From Saccharomycodes ludwigii (taxonomy: Eukaryota > Ascomycota > Saccharomycetes > Saccharomycodales > Saccharomycodaceae), in assembly GCF_020623625.1 (NCBI RefSeq), contig NC_060201.1, positions 248,001-312,000 on the forward strand: a stretch of DNA of 64,000 bases, in the 5' to 3' direction. Each line of letters starts with the position of its first letter. Position 1 is the first letter of the stretch. Below are positions 53,204 through 63,998 of this stretch, one piece after another. The position numbers and the translations under genes were made by a program. The notes below the pieces were generated by a model. That model ran no database searches. It was not told where the DNA came from and was given only the letters and a program-made list of their open reading frames with translations.

Positions 53204-53760
53204 TTTACTTGTCTGTAAAAGGATATATACGGATATTCTGATTTGTATGTGTAATTATACTTTCAAGTGATAAACTATTCGGAATTAGCTTAACAATGTA
53301 TATAACTTTAATTTGGTAATTAATAAGATAACCAATCAAATAGGTGTAATTTATAATAGAAATGAGTTAGTTGTAATAGTGGCAGTATTGTAATCAGTAT
53401 TTTACCACACGAAGCGCGAGAAAGAGAGAGAAAAAAGAAAAGAAAAGAAAAGAAAAAAAATAAATAAATAAATAAATAAAAAGAAACGTGCAAAAAATTA
53501 AAAAATTACACACAATTTTTATAAATTCATTCACTATCCGAAAAGCTTGTAGTCCACATCAGCGAAAATGAACATGGATATCAATATTTATGATGCTATA
53601 TCGTTTCTTTTTTGTATTTTCTATTTTTTTTTTTTTTTTTTTTTGATTTCTTTTTTCGTTTTACTTTTTATCAATTGAATATAAAATTTACTTCTGTCAA
53701 GAAACCAAAAAGATATAAAAAAAAAAGAAAAAAAACAAAAAATAAATTGCCAAATAAACA
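53204..53760. promoter_or_regulatory. Bidirectional NSA2-LCP5 promoter
   Basis: The divergent spacer separates two ribosome-biogenesis genes. AAAAAATTAAAAAATT at about 53493-53508 resembles an RRPE-like element; no clear PAC (GCGATGAG) was seen. GAAAA repeats and a TAAA repeat lie at 53430-53480, and a T-run at 53623-53644 precedes LCP5. Confidence 0.5.
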
Positions 53761-54888
53761 ATGACTAATTCAATACAAGAATTAAATGACGTTTTAACAA
53801 CAATTAATGCATCACTAAAAGCTACCTCCACAGCTTTTGAAGTTCTATCTGCTGATAGTTCTAACAATTCGTTTTATAATAACAATATTGGTCCATTATT
53901 AAAAATGTTAAATTTTGATACCACACCAACTAATAAAATGGAACTAGAAAAAGTTTCATTATTAACTTTGAAAAATGAAACAATGCTATCTTATATAAAT
54001 AATCTATTGCTATATTTGTATGAAAAATTGAGCATTAAATCTACTCATAATGATGCCGATAGAAAAGAGGAAGACAAGTTTCGTTTTAATATTGTTGAAC
54101 AAAGAGTTGTGTTGGAAAGAGGTATTAAACCCCTAGAGAAGAAAATAGGCTACCAACTAGATAAATTGGTTAGAGCTTATTATAGACTAACTAAAGAATA
54201 TGAACAGGCAAAACAACGTTCTATCAAGATGGAAGAATTAGGCGCACATGCGTCATCGCAAGAATCAGATGAAAGCGCTAGCGATAGTGATGATGAAGAG
54301 ATGAATTACAAACCTAATATTGTTGATCTAGGCAAAGCCAAAAATACACATAATGTTGCCAGCTCTAACAAAAAATCAAATTCAGATAATGCTACAGAGG
54401 AAGATGAACAGAAAATATATAAACCACCGAAAATTAGTGCCGTTTTACCACCATCATCTACCAATTTTGAAGACAGATTTAATCCAAATCAACATAAAGA
54501 TAGAAGCGGTAAAAATAGAATGCAAGCTATGGAAGAATATATCAACCAAACTAATGATAAACCGTTATGGGAAGCTTCCATTGGTACTAATATTCTTGAT
54601 CATGGGCGTGGTGGCATTAAAAGTGCAAATGCTGGTGCTAAAGATAAGAAAATACAAGCCTATGAAGAAGACAATTTTACCAGATTAAATTTAAATAGTA
54701 AAGTTAACAAGAGGCAAAAGAAATTAAAACAAATTAGAGACAAAGTTAATATTATAGGTGGTGAAGATTTCAGTATATTTAATAATAATAACGTTAATAA
54801 AAAGAGAAATTTACATGATGTTACTAGCAGAAGGAAAATGATTAAAAAAGGCAATTCTGCCTGGGATAGAGCTAAAAGAAGACTTTGA
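53761..54888 (+). CDS. LCP5: SSU processome component Lcp5
   Basis: The product (375 aa; Sc 357) belongs to the U3 small-subunit processome and contains a Sas10/Utp3/C1D domain (about 10-150), seen as helical sequence ending in PLEKKIGYQLDKLVRAYYRL, the family signature. A Ser/Asp/Glu-rich acidic stretch follows (ESDESASDSDDEE). The C-terminus has the conserved RFNPNQHKDRSGK, then a basic end with WDRAKRRL. It pairs with NSA2 across a shared promoter and precedes VFA1, as in Sc. Confidence 0.96.
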   Translation: MTNSIQELNDVLTTINASLKATSTAFEVLSADSSNNSFYNNNIGPLLKMLNFDTTPTNKMELEKVSLLTLKNETMLSYINNLLLYLYEKLSIKSTHNDADRKEEDKFRFNIVEQRVVLERGIKPLEKKIGYQLDKLVRAYYRLTKEYEQAKQRSIKMEELGAHASSQESDESASDSDDEEMNYKPNIVDLGKAKNTHNVASSNKKSNSDNATEEDEQKIYKPPKISAVLPPSSTNFEDRFNPNQHKDRSGKNRMQAMEEYINQTNDKPLWEASIGTNILDHGRGGIKSANAGAKDKKIQAYEEDNFTRLNLNSKVNKRQKKLKQIRDKVNIIGGEDFSIFNNNNVNKKRNLHDVTSRRKMIKKGNSAWDRAKRRL

Positions 54889-55172
54889 ATGTATACTTTT
54901 TGTAGAATCGTTTTATTTTTAACTTTTTTTATTTTCAATTCAAACTTTTGGTTTTAGCTTTGTTTTTTTTTTTTTTTAATTTTTTTTTTCCTTCTACGTC
55001 TCAAATCAAACATTAAATTTTTTTTTTTTAAAAAAAAAAAAAAAATTAAAAAAATAAAAAAGTTATATATATAAATAACTTGCCCCTAAGTATAAAATAT
55101 ATCTGTTTAGCTGTACAATACAACTACAAATTGTTTTCATATATACATCTATTCTATAAAGCGTCAGAAATT

Positions 55173-55868
55173 ATGAATAAATCGTCAGATATCTATGTTA
55201 AAAGGAAAGTGGCTAAACCTGAGCCATGCTTAATATGTTATAAACCAACATCTACCGTAATGTTTAATGAAAATTTTTATCAGCAGCAATATAAGGATTG
55301 GTTTTACTGTTGTGACTTACATTTTATAGATAATCCCAGTTTTATGAAGCCGGCATATTCTCAAGAATACTATCACACTTTGGAATTAATAAAAGAACTA
55401 GAACCTCAAATAATGCGTATTAATAAAAACAATAAAAGTGGGACATGGGATAACTGGATAAACAAATATTTGTATAATGACAATAACAATAAAACCAGCA
55501 GCAAAACTAAAGATAAGGATCAAGGGAAAGAGAAAGATGAAAACAGGGAAAAAGACAGTGAAAAGAAGTCAGAGGACAGTGAAAAGATGACAGAAGAACA
55601 AGAATTAATTAACAAGTATAAAAACTTAAAACTAAAATCTGATTCTTTGAAACTCAACAATAAACAGTATCAATTGAATAAAATCATGTACAATCAAAGA
55701 CTGACAAGTTTGATGAAAACGTTAACCAGAGAACAACAGCAATCTCAAAATAAAAACGATTGCATTATGACTAGTAAATCTGATAATTCTATCGATGATT
55801 CATCATATACTGATCCAAACAGCATAGCCATGAGTTTTCCCAAGGTTCCCAGTCATAATCCACTTTAA
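55173..55868 (+). CDS. VFA1: Vps4-associated protein Vfa1
   Basis: The product (231 aa; Sc 203) is expected to bind the ESCRT ATPase Vps4 at endosomes and stimulate it. The N-terminal domain has Cys19-x2-Cys22 in PCLICYKPT and a later YCCDLH, which together look like a zinc-binding knuckle. A lysine/glutamate-rich charged helix follows (about 115-150), and the C-terminal part carries the region expected to contact Vps4. The start is taken at ATG 55173, because the open frame to the left has no ATG and would require TTG at 55080. Gene order LCP5-VFA1-SAK1 equals YER127W-YER129W. Confidence 0.92.
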   Translation: MNKSSDIYVKRKVAKPEPCLICYKPTSTVMFNENFYQQQYKDWFYCCDLHFIDNPSFMKPAYSQEYYHTLELIKELEPQIMRINKNNKSGTWDNWINKYLYNDNNNKTSSKTKDKDQGKEKDENREKDSEKKSEDSEKMTEEQELINKYKNLKLKSDSLKLNNKQYQLNKIMYNQRLTSLMKTLTREQQQSQNKNDCIMTSKSDNSIDDSSYTDPNSIAMSFPKVPSHNPL

Positions 55869-56499
55869 TTACAGTTTGTTTCTGTGTAAAATTTACGAGT
55901 TTTTTTCTTTTTGAGTGACACAAAAAAAACTTTTTCTTTTTTTTTTTTCTTTTTTCTTTTTTTTCTTTTTTCTTTTTATGTCCGGGTTCATTGGTGCTGA
56001 ATACCGAAACCTCGGACAATATCGGCTTTGGAAAACGTGATATGAAAATAAAAAGTTTTTTTTTTTTTTTTGTTTTCATGAAAAAAAAAAAATTATGTAT
56101 TTGAACGCTATTTTTTTTTTTTTTGTTTTATTTTAGAAAACAACACATTTTTCTTTATCTTTAGGAACAATCTCTTTATTGTCATAAACAATTAAATATA
56201 AAATAAATACATAAAATAATAATTAAATTAACTGTTACTCAAATATATATATACATAAACACACATATGTATATATACTCTAAATACAATCAAATTGAAT
56301 ATATAATAACTCACATATATATATCTATATTTGCATTACAATAAAAATCAAAATTTCATTCCCCCCCCCTTTATACTACCACGATTACAACAACTACACT
56401 GGAAAAAATAATCATTTAATGAAAGTTTCTCAATTTTATAAAAACAGATAGAAAGATATACACCTATATTTAAATTCATTCTGATTTAGGTAATATACA
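55869..56499. promoter_or_regulatory. SAK1-type kinase promoter
   Basis: The spacer has T/C tracts (55930-55977, 56057-56071), a GC-richer 60-base patch (about 55979-56040) containing GTCCGGG, ACCGAAA, TCGGACA and ATCGGC, and TA repeats (56243-56252, 56316-56324). A ten-codon upstream ORF lies at 56419-56451 about 50 bases before the kinase start. Confidence 0.5.
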
Positions 56500-56503
56500 A
56501 TGA

Positions 56504-56538
<35 letters not shown>

Positions 56539-58992
56539 AACAGCAGCAGTAATAATAATCACAAAAAAAAAAAAAGCAATGAGCTTAAAGTACTGGATAT
56601 ACCACCCGATATTCAGCAGAAATTAAGCCAATTAAGTTTAAACAATGATACACCAATACCAAAGCAACAAACTAATGTAGTCAAGTCACAGTCAAAGAAG
56701 AAGGGCAACGACTCTTTTTTCCCCACAAAAAATAAAAACGATAAAGATAATAATACTAAAGACTATTTAAAAACTACAACATCAAAATCGTTTGTGTCGT
56801 CATCTTCAATGGATTCATTGCATTTATTATTAGAAAAACAAAGACAACAACAATTAAACAATCCTTTGCATCAGCAACATCTTTTTTATCCGGTCAAAGA
56901 AACCAATAAAGTTCTACTAGAATATGATACGGTTAGGAAAATAACAGTTTTAAACCACTACGAAATAATTAAAGAATTGGGGAGTGGTCAACATGGTAAA
57001 GTTAAACTAGGCAAAGATTTAATCACCAAAGAATTAGTAGCTGTTAAAATTTTGGATAGAGTGAGCCCCAGATCTAAAAATAAACTATTTTTGTCGTCAA
57101 AGAATAAAAACAATTTTAAAAAGAAAGATGTTAATAGTGATCTCGACAGTAATACCAAGAGAGAGATTATTATCATGAAAAAATTACACCATAAACATAT
57201 AGTAAAATTATTTGAAGTTCTAGACGATTCTGAAGCGAGGAAGATCTACTTGATATTGGAATATTGTAGTAAAGGTGAAATAAGATGGTGTCCCGGTGAC
57301 CAATTAGAAATAAATGCTAAAGGACCCCCATTATTATCTTGTGACCGTGCAAGACAAATTTTTAGAGACTTGGTTTTGGGATTAGAGTATTTACACTCGA
57401 TGGGCGTTATACACAGAGATATTAAACCAGCCAACTTACTATTAAGTTCGGATAACGTGGTGAAGATATCTGATTTTGGTGTTTCCTTGGCCACAACTTC
57501 CTCTAACCAAGAAGAATTATGTAAAACCGCGGGTACCCCATGTTTTTATTCACCAGAAATTTGTTTAGGAATAGAAGGGGCTGTGGACAAATTTGAAGGG
57601 GATCCCAAGACTGTTATATCTTTCCCCCTAGATATTTGGGCGTTAGGAGTTACTTTATATTGTTTATTATTTGGACGGTTACCATTTGTGTGCCAGCATG
57701 AATTAGGACTCTTTGACAAGATAATAAATGAACAACTAAGTTTCCCATCAGCTTCAACAATGAAAGAGTGTGATGAATTGGAATACTTCCAAGCACAGGA
57801 CTTACTAATTAAACTATTGACGAAAAATCCATATAAAAGGGTTTGTTTTAAAGAGATTAAACAGCATCCTTTCACTTTAAAAGGTTTATCAGTTCAAGAA
57901 CGTGAAAATTTCCAAAATGATAATAATGCATGTGACCCAATCATTATTAGTGATAACCATAGCTTAAAAAAATTTAATGACTTTTCTTTACCTGTATCAG
58001 AACTAGAAATAAACGAGCAGAACCTTACAATTGCTAATGGCAGTCATAATACTAATCATGATAACGTAGGTAGCAAAGTTGCATTGCCTGTAAATTCATC
58101 CTTTGCCTCACTTGATAGTTTTTATATTGATAATTATGCCACAAGAACAAATCCAAGTTTTATTAACTTGGGATATTCAACTACGAGAAGACCTCCTATA
58201 AGTAAGAATAGTAGTATGAGTAATCCGTACGGTGCAAATGATATTAAAAAGAGAAGGAGTGAGAATAAGAAGAAAAAGAAAAAGGACAGAGACATTATTA
58301 ACATTTGCAACAGCAATAAAGGTAGCAGTAGTAGTAGCAGTAATTATAATAAAGCCAGTATTTTAGATGCGAGCGACTCACAATCTTTTCAGTTCAAATG
58401 TTTTCAAAATCGAAATACAAATAGTAATGAGGGCTCCAATAATACCCCAAGAACTACAATATTAAATAATGTACCTAGCATCTCCAATATGGCCGCTACA
58501 AACAACAATAACAGCACAAGAAAACCATTTCATGCGCTGGCTCAGCAAAGATGGAACATACCTTCCAGAACCAGTAATGCCATCACTCCTCCTGATAAAA
58601 GCAACAGTAATAGGGTCATCGCAAATGATACGGCATCCAATACCTCTATTCCTATTACTGCCCCTAGAGACCACAATTACAGTACTAATCATAATAATAG
58701 CGCATTTTCATGGAATGATAGGTATGGATCATCATCAGCATCAACGTCGAGTACAAGGACTACAACTACGTTAACTACCACTACTACAAGCGCTGGAACG
58801 CACTCTTCGTCATCGTCTTTGTCATCGTCATCATCATTGTCATCGTCATATGTTTCAGAATCAAATGTAAACACATCTTCCCTGGTTTCATCATCCGTTT
58901 TAAATTCTTCATCGTTTAATTCACGAGATATTGGAAACAATAACAACAGTAATACTTATACTACTTTGCATAACAATTTTGAATATATTGGC

Positions 58993-59045
<53 letters not shown>

Positions 59046-59970
59046 TATCAATTCACCCGATTCTCCCCAAAACCGTTCCTTTTCATATGATTCGGAAGAT
59101 GCAGAATCTTTGCCCTTTGAGTTTGGATTGGATTCCACACACAATAGCAAGTTATCAATTAGTAGACTTATAACACCACATGAACAACACTCGTGTGTTT
59201 CATTTCAAACACTTCAAGGTAACGGTAACAACAGTGTTCCTAATTTTCAAATACCACAAGTTATATTTGAGAATGATCTTCAGGATATTCGTAGTATGAG
59301 TAGTGATGCAAATAATATAGGAAAAGATGATGATGATGATGATTATAGAGAGCAGGATTTGGTCATTCAAGTTGGTCGTCAAAGAAAGAAAAGTCTTGTA
59401 AATCAGGAAGATATTGTGCCTCCGAAAAATATTTCCACTGATAAAACATCAGTAGTAAAAATAGACAACAAAACTGTTAGAAAGCTGGGAAGTCCTGAAG
59501 CATCTACCTTGAAAAATAATGATGATGGATCAACTTTATCATCAAGTACTTTATATTTACAGCCGCAGCTTTCCAAACAACAGCAATGCAGTAATAACAT
59601 CTCTGCGGCATTTGTTGCCAGTGACAAGCCTGACGAGGTAGATATACCACCTGATATATTAATGAAGTTGCCTGAAGCGTGCAAATTGTCTAATAATATT
59701 GTTGCCAACACAAGCGAAAATATCACAAGTAGTAGCAGCGATACCACCACTAGTACTGGAAATGGTAAAATCAATGTTATTGATAAAAGGGGACAGCCCA
59801 CTTCTGTAACTAATGAGATAGAGGTTTTCTCAATAGGTAATCGATACTATCATCAAGCGGTGCCGAATAAAATTGATAATGACAATGTCACTAAAGAAAG
59901 TGGGCTTGGAAATAAGAATTTGAGTACTATAGATCTATTAAGTTCGATGTTAAATGAACAAAGTAAATAA
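56500..59970 (+). CDS. SAK1: Snf1-activating kinase, Sak1/Tos3 family
   Basis: The product (1156 aa; Sc Sak1 1142, Tos3 560) is a CaMKK-like kinase that phosphorylates the Snf1/AMPK activation loop when glucose is low. The kinase domain lies at about 152-465: LGSGQHGKVKLG glycine loop, VAVKIL, HRD aspartate D307, DFG aspartate D325, and KTAGTPCFYSPE activation-loop end. A large disordered tail has Asn runs (AAT repeats at 58993-59043) and Ser/Thr tracts. A short motif DIPPDIxxKL occurs twice, at residues 33-42 and 1048-1057. It lies after VFA1, the position of SAK1 (YER129W); with MPT5 also present it should be the single pre-duplication orthologue of SAK1 and TOS3. Confidence 0.93.
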
Positions 59971-60504
59971 GAACAAGAATAGATATTTATTATTGTTACA
60001 AGGTGTTTTTGTACCGAGTTAACTTTTCTGTTTTAGATTTCACCATACTTGTAAGTTTAATAAAGAATAGACTGTTATTAGATTAACAGATTGTATAGAA
60101 ACTTGAAGAGTTCAAAAAAGAAAAAAAAAAAAAAAAAGAAAAACAGGAAAAGTATTTTTTGGACAAGTTTGGACCTTGCACAAGCAACATTGTAATTAAA
60201 TTTTATTTTTATTTCTATTTTTATTATCATTTTTATCTTATCGCTTTTTTTTATATATTTTTTATATTTATTTATTTAGTTGATAAAATGGTACATGCCG
60301 CCCCCTTACTTTTTGCATGGCCCCTTAGACTTATATTATTATTGTTATTTATCTTAGATGTTTAAGCATTCTAATTCTTTTACTTTAACTTTAACTTTCC
60401 ATCAGTTTCGTATTGTCGTTACAACTAATATAAAGTAAGAAAAGTTAAAGTCAAAAAAAGAAAAACAAAAAAAAAAAAAGAAAGAAAAAAGTAACCCCTT
60501 CATA
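59971..60504. promoter_or_regulatory. Promoter of the ATG39-like gene
   Basis: The tandem same-strand spacer has A-run 60121-60137, T/A-rich 60195-60275 and an A-rich leader (60454-60490) directly before the next start codon. It joins the YER-type block to a YLL/YLR-type block, so a synteny junction falls here. No gene was recognised. Confidence 0.5.
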
Positions 60505-61623
60505 ATGCAAGTCGGTAACGAAAAGACTAATAGTACAAACAAGATCTTTTCTGAAAGAGAAGAAAAAGAAGATATTACTGGGGAAACTGGTGAAATCCTT
60601 AATCCCACTAACTCTCCTACTAGCTCTTCTAACACTCCTAAAAATAACGAATCATGGCAAATTATTAGTTTGTTTTTAGGTAACTCTGGTAATAAAAATA
60701 ACGAATCCAATACTGGCGACATTACTGCCAGCTCAGATAATAATAATAGTAATAGCGATGACTTTTCCATTAGACAACGTACTATCCATACACCTGCTGC
60801 AAACGGTAGTTGTGATGATGATATTCTATCTTTAAGTTCTGATGCTAGCGAAGTTCTTGATGAAGATGACGACAGCAACATAAAAAAGAACAAATGTTTC
60901 ACTTTAGCTGAGATTATCAACTGTCTAGGCAAGAACTCTATTATGAAGTGCACCAAAGTTATTACTAAATATATGTATAACATAAAACAAATACTTTTAA
61001 CATGGATTGAAAACTCTACAAATAACAGATATATTAGAATTACTTATAGCGGTCCTACCCATAGCACTGTTAATGCCGGTTCAGATAATAATGCAGAGAA
61101 TAATGAGAGTTTAATTAGTTTAACAGTCTCTGTGCCATTTTTAAAAAAAGTTGCTTATGCACTTTCCGCTTTGTTTATTTGTAGTGCTATTGTTTATTGT
61201 AAATGGGATTATATCAGTGATAAATTAATTTTTTATGGTTATCCTACAATTAATTCTGGTGCCATTGCTGGTAGTGGCAAAAACCCATTGGTGAGCACTG
61301 ATATTGATAGTTGTGTTACCACCGATGGTGAAAAGTTGCCACCTTTATTGATACCTGTTTCTATTCCCTTGCCTAACCCTCGACAATTAGATCCAAGGGT
61401 ACTTTACCAAAGATTTACTAGAATGTTTGATCCAGTGAATTTAGATAACTGCTATTCTACCATCAAGAATGGTATTAGTAATGGTGCTCACAAAACCTTT
61501 GATTTCTGTAAAACGAATACTAATAATTTAGGAGATAGTTTACATGATCTCAATGACCAAGTTTCCAAAAATGTTCATTCGGCAAAACATTACATTGATT
61601 CTTTAATTAACTCCTTTGATTGA
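60505..61623 (+). CDS. ATG39: Single-pass membrane autophagy receptor, probable ATG39 type
   Basis: The product (372 aa; Sc Atg39 398) has no classical catalytic domain. It has an acidic, Ser/Asn-rich cytosolic half, one membrane segment at about 214-234, and a C-terminal ~135 residues ending in amphipathic helices. Trp51-Gln-Ile-Ile54 in NNESWQIIS fits an Atg8-interacting motif W-x-x-I, with the same SWQ-x-I layout as Atg32. Residues 104-123 (DDDILSLSSDASEV, then acidic) resemble the CK-phosphorylated Atg11-binding segment of receptors such as Atg32. Position supports ATG39: it adjoins KNS1, and in Sc ATG39 and KNS1 lie in duplicate intervals bounded by CDC25/SDC25 and SPH1/SPA2. ATG39 would act in degradation of perinuclear ER and nuclear envelope. 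An ATG32-related receptor is the alternative. Confidence 0.6.
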   Translation: MQVGNEKTNSTNKIFSEREEKEDITGETGEILNPTNSPTSSSNTPKNNESWQIISLFLGNSGNKNNESNTGDITASSDNNNSNSDDFSIRQRTIHTPAANGSCDDDILSLSSDASEVLDEDDDSNIKKNKCFTLAEIINCLGKNSIMKCTKVITKYMYNIKQILLTWIENSTNNRYIRITYSGPTHSTVNAGSDNNAENNESLISLTVSVPFLKKVAYALSALFICSAIVYCKWDYISDKLIFYGYPTINSGAIAGSGKNPLVSTDIDSCVTTDGEKLPPLLIPVSIPLPNPRQLDPRVLYQRFTRMFDPVNLDNCYSTIKNGISNGAHKTFDFCKTNTNNLGDSLHDLNDQVSKNVHSAKHYIDSLINSFD

Positions 61624-62429
61624 TGTTTTCTAGAGGGGTACTGGCTTTATTAACTTCAACAGGAAAAACAAAAAAAGAAAAAGAAAAGAAAAAAGTAAGA
61701 AAGACAAGAAGAAACATACATAAATATAAATGAAAGCAGTTTCAATTTTTTGTTTTTTTTCTTTTTTTTTTTTTTAAAGGTTATATCAATTATTATTTAC
61801 TCTTCATTTTTTATTTTGTTATGTTTTAAAGGAATGGATAAAAATATATTAGTTAGGATTGGGAAATATGCTTAAAGTTCTTGTAGGTTTTTAGATCAAA
61901 ATTTGTTTTTATTCTTTCAAGAACTTATGCATAAATAGGGTTAAATTTTTTTTTAAAAGTTATCAAAATTATTATTAATATAGCTATATATCTATGTTAT
62001 TGTATTTGACATATGGGGTTTTTTTTTTTTTTTTTTCTTTTTTTTTCTTTTTTTTTTTTTACCCATTAATTGGTGTAAATGACAATCTTAAAAAGTAAAG
62101 CAAAATAATATTTTACAAATTACCTTAAATCATACAAAAAGGAAAGAAAAATATAAATATAAATCAAAGTTCAGATCCCCTCTCCTATTATTGCTATTAT
62201 TGCAAAAAAAAAAAAAATATGCTTTATTATACACTTAAATTCAAACCTCTCACAGGCAAGGAAAAAAGAAAAAAAAGCCCATTACAATATAATAAAATAG
62301 ATAATAATAAAAAAAAAAAACCATATAGTAAAACCAATATCCTACAACATATACACACCTTATACAAACTTCTTAACCATAAAAAATAAATAAAAAAATA
62401 AAAAAAAAAAAAAAAAAATTAAAATAAAA
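61624..62429. other. Convergent spacer before KNS1
   Basis: Two 3' ends face each other. The DNA has a T/C-rich run (61749-61774), two adjacent T-runs (62021-62060), A-runs at 62204-62217, 62311-62321 and 62399-62418. No ORF or structured RNA was recognised. Confidence 0.55.
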
Positions 62430-63998
62430 TTACAGAGTGTGGCTGCTCACGACGCCAGCACTTTGATAATTCAAGATACCCTCATCTATAATACCCATAT
62501 CAAACCACTTATGTTCTAAAGCTTGCTTTGCGGTTAATCTCTTTTCCGGATCAAATTCGAACATATTAATCAATAAGTCTACGAAATAGTACCAAAATTC
62601 AAATACGTCTCTATCAGGCTTATTATTATCGTAGTAATATGCGTTCTGATTATTATTGAAAGCAGTGTTACTTGGAATAGCCCCATAATTTAATTCACTG
62701 CAAGAAGCGTTATCTGTATCCATGTTTTTTAAAATAAGCTTCCAATTTGTTTCTATGTCCATTTCCATATTACACAAAATAATCCATGGATAATCCCTTC
62801 CAATTTTCTTGCTCAACCAAATATCTAAACGGTCGCAATTATCCATCACTCTTTTAATAGAGTCCCTTGGGGTTAACAAAACCTTTCTGCTGTTCCTTTT
62901 GGGCCATTGGAAACAATACTCAGCTTCATGCTCATCAGTACCGACCTTTCTATTGAAATTATTCAGTTTAAAAAAGTAAGGCAATAATTCTTTTTTAATG
63001 ATTCTGGACGGTATGGCATATCTCAACTCATTTTCATGTTCTAAATTAAATATCATTTTGGAAATCAACTTAGAAGGTATCTTTGTGCCATGTATTCTTT
63101 GCATCATAGCCAAATGCTCAACATTTTCGTGTATGGGATAAAGCGATTCACCAGTCACCAATTCCACTAAAACACAGGCTATACTCCAAATATCACATGG
63201 GAAGGACCAGCCTAACCCCAAAATAATCTCAGGTGCTCTATAATGTCTGGTGCTAACTACATCTGGATGAAACTCGTTATTGAATACGGCACTACCAAAA
63301 TCAATGATTTTGATTTCAGGATTATATAAAATCTTTCTTTTACCCAAACTAGCCTCGAACCTACGCTTACTTAATTTTTTAACCACTGGATTAGGTAACT
63401 GTACCTCCCAATAATGTTTATCATCGACTAGTAAAGTATTTTCCGGTTTAATGTCAGTATGCACTATATTCAAATCATGTAAAAAACAAGTACTCCTAAT
63501 AATTTGTCTAGCCATTGCTTGAACATGGGAACCACAAAATCTACCAACCCCATTACTGCTCATGAAATCATACACAGATTTACCAGCTAGATCTGAAACT
63601 ATAATAATGTGATTTTTGTAATCAAAAAAATCACGTAGCAATAGACATTGATACTCCCCAAACCGGTCGTTCTTGTATATCGTAATTAGTATGCGTAGTT
63701 CTGTTTTGGCTGCTTCTCTATATCTATCTATAGCCTTAATGATTTTTAAGGCACAGTATTTGGTAGTACTATTATTGTTACTACCATTATTATTAGCCTC
63801 CATTTGTTGTTGTTGTTGATGCTGTAGATCAACACACTTAATTACTTTACCAAAAGTGCCTTTTCCTAAAATATCCTTAGTTAAATATCTACCTCCACAA
63901 ATAATAGAATTAGGATAAAAAATATAATGGCCATCCTTTTCGTCAGTATCAAATCTTATTTTGGCATTATTATTGGTGCGAAATAAAGTGTGCGACAT
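62430..63998 (-). CDS. KNS1: LAMMER dual-specificity kinase Kns1, probably 5'-truncated by window
   Basis: At least 522 aa are present (Sc Kns1 is 737). Kns1 is a CLK/LAMMER kinase that acts in TORC1-dependent repression of tRNA and ribosome genes. The kinase domain covers about 38-515: LGKGTFGKVIKCVD, ALKIIKAIDRY, the family-specific HTDIKPEN in place of HRD, IIDFGSAVF, and the defining EHLAMMQRIHG motif. The last residues EHKWFDMGII close the domain. The apparent start at 63996-63998 touches the window edge; Sc Kns1 has a long N-terminal region, so this Met may be internal and the gene likely continues beyond 64000. Confidence 0.93.
   Translation of the reverse strand: MSHTLFRTNNNAKIRFDTDEKDGHYIFYPNSIICGGRYLTKDILGKGTFGKVIKCVDLQHQQQQQMEANNNGSNNNSTTKYCALKIIKAIDRYREAAKTELRILITIYKNDRFGEYQCLLLRDFFDYKNHIIIVSDLAGKSVYDFMSSNGVGRFCGSHVQAMARQIIRSTCFLHDLNIVHTDIKPENTLLVDDKHYWEVQLPNPVVKKLSKRRFEASLGKRKILYNPEIKIIDFGSAVFNNEFHPDVVSTRHYRAPEIILGLGWSFPCDIWSIACVLVELVTGESLYPIHENVEHLAMMQRIHGTKIPSKLISKMIFNLEHENELRYAIPSRIIKKELLPYFFKLNNFNRKVGTDEHEAEYCFQWPKRNSRKVLLTPRDSIKRVMDNCDRLDIWLSKKIGRDYPWIILCNMEMDIETNWKLILKNMDTDNASCSELNYGAIPSNTAFNNNQNAYYYDNNKPDRDVFEFWYYFVDLLINMFEFDPEKRLTAKQALEHKWFDMGIIDEGILNYQSAGVVSSHTL

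Noticed and set aside
55080-55172. N-terminal extension of VFA1
   Set aside because: It would require a TTG start; the ATG at 55173 directly precedes the conserved region.
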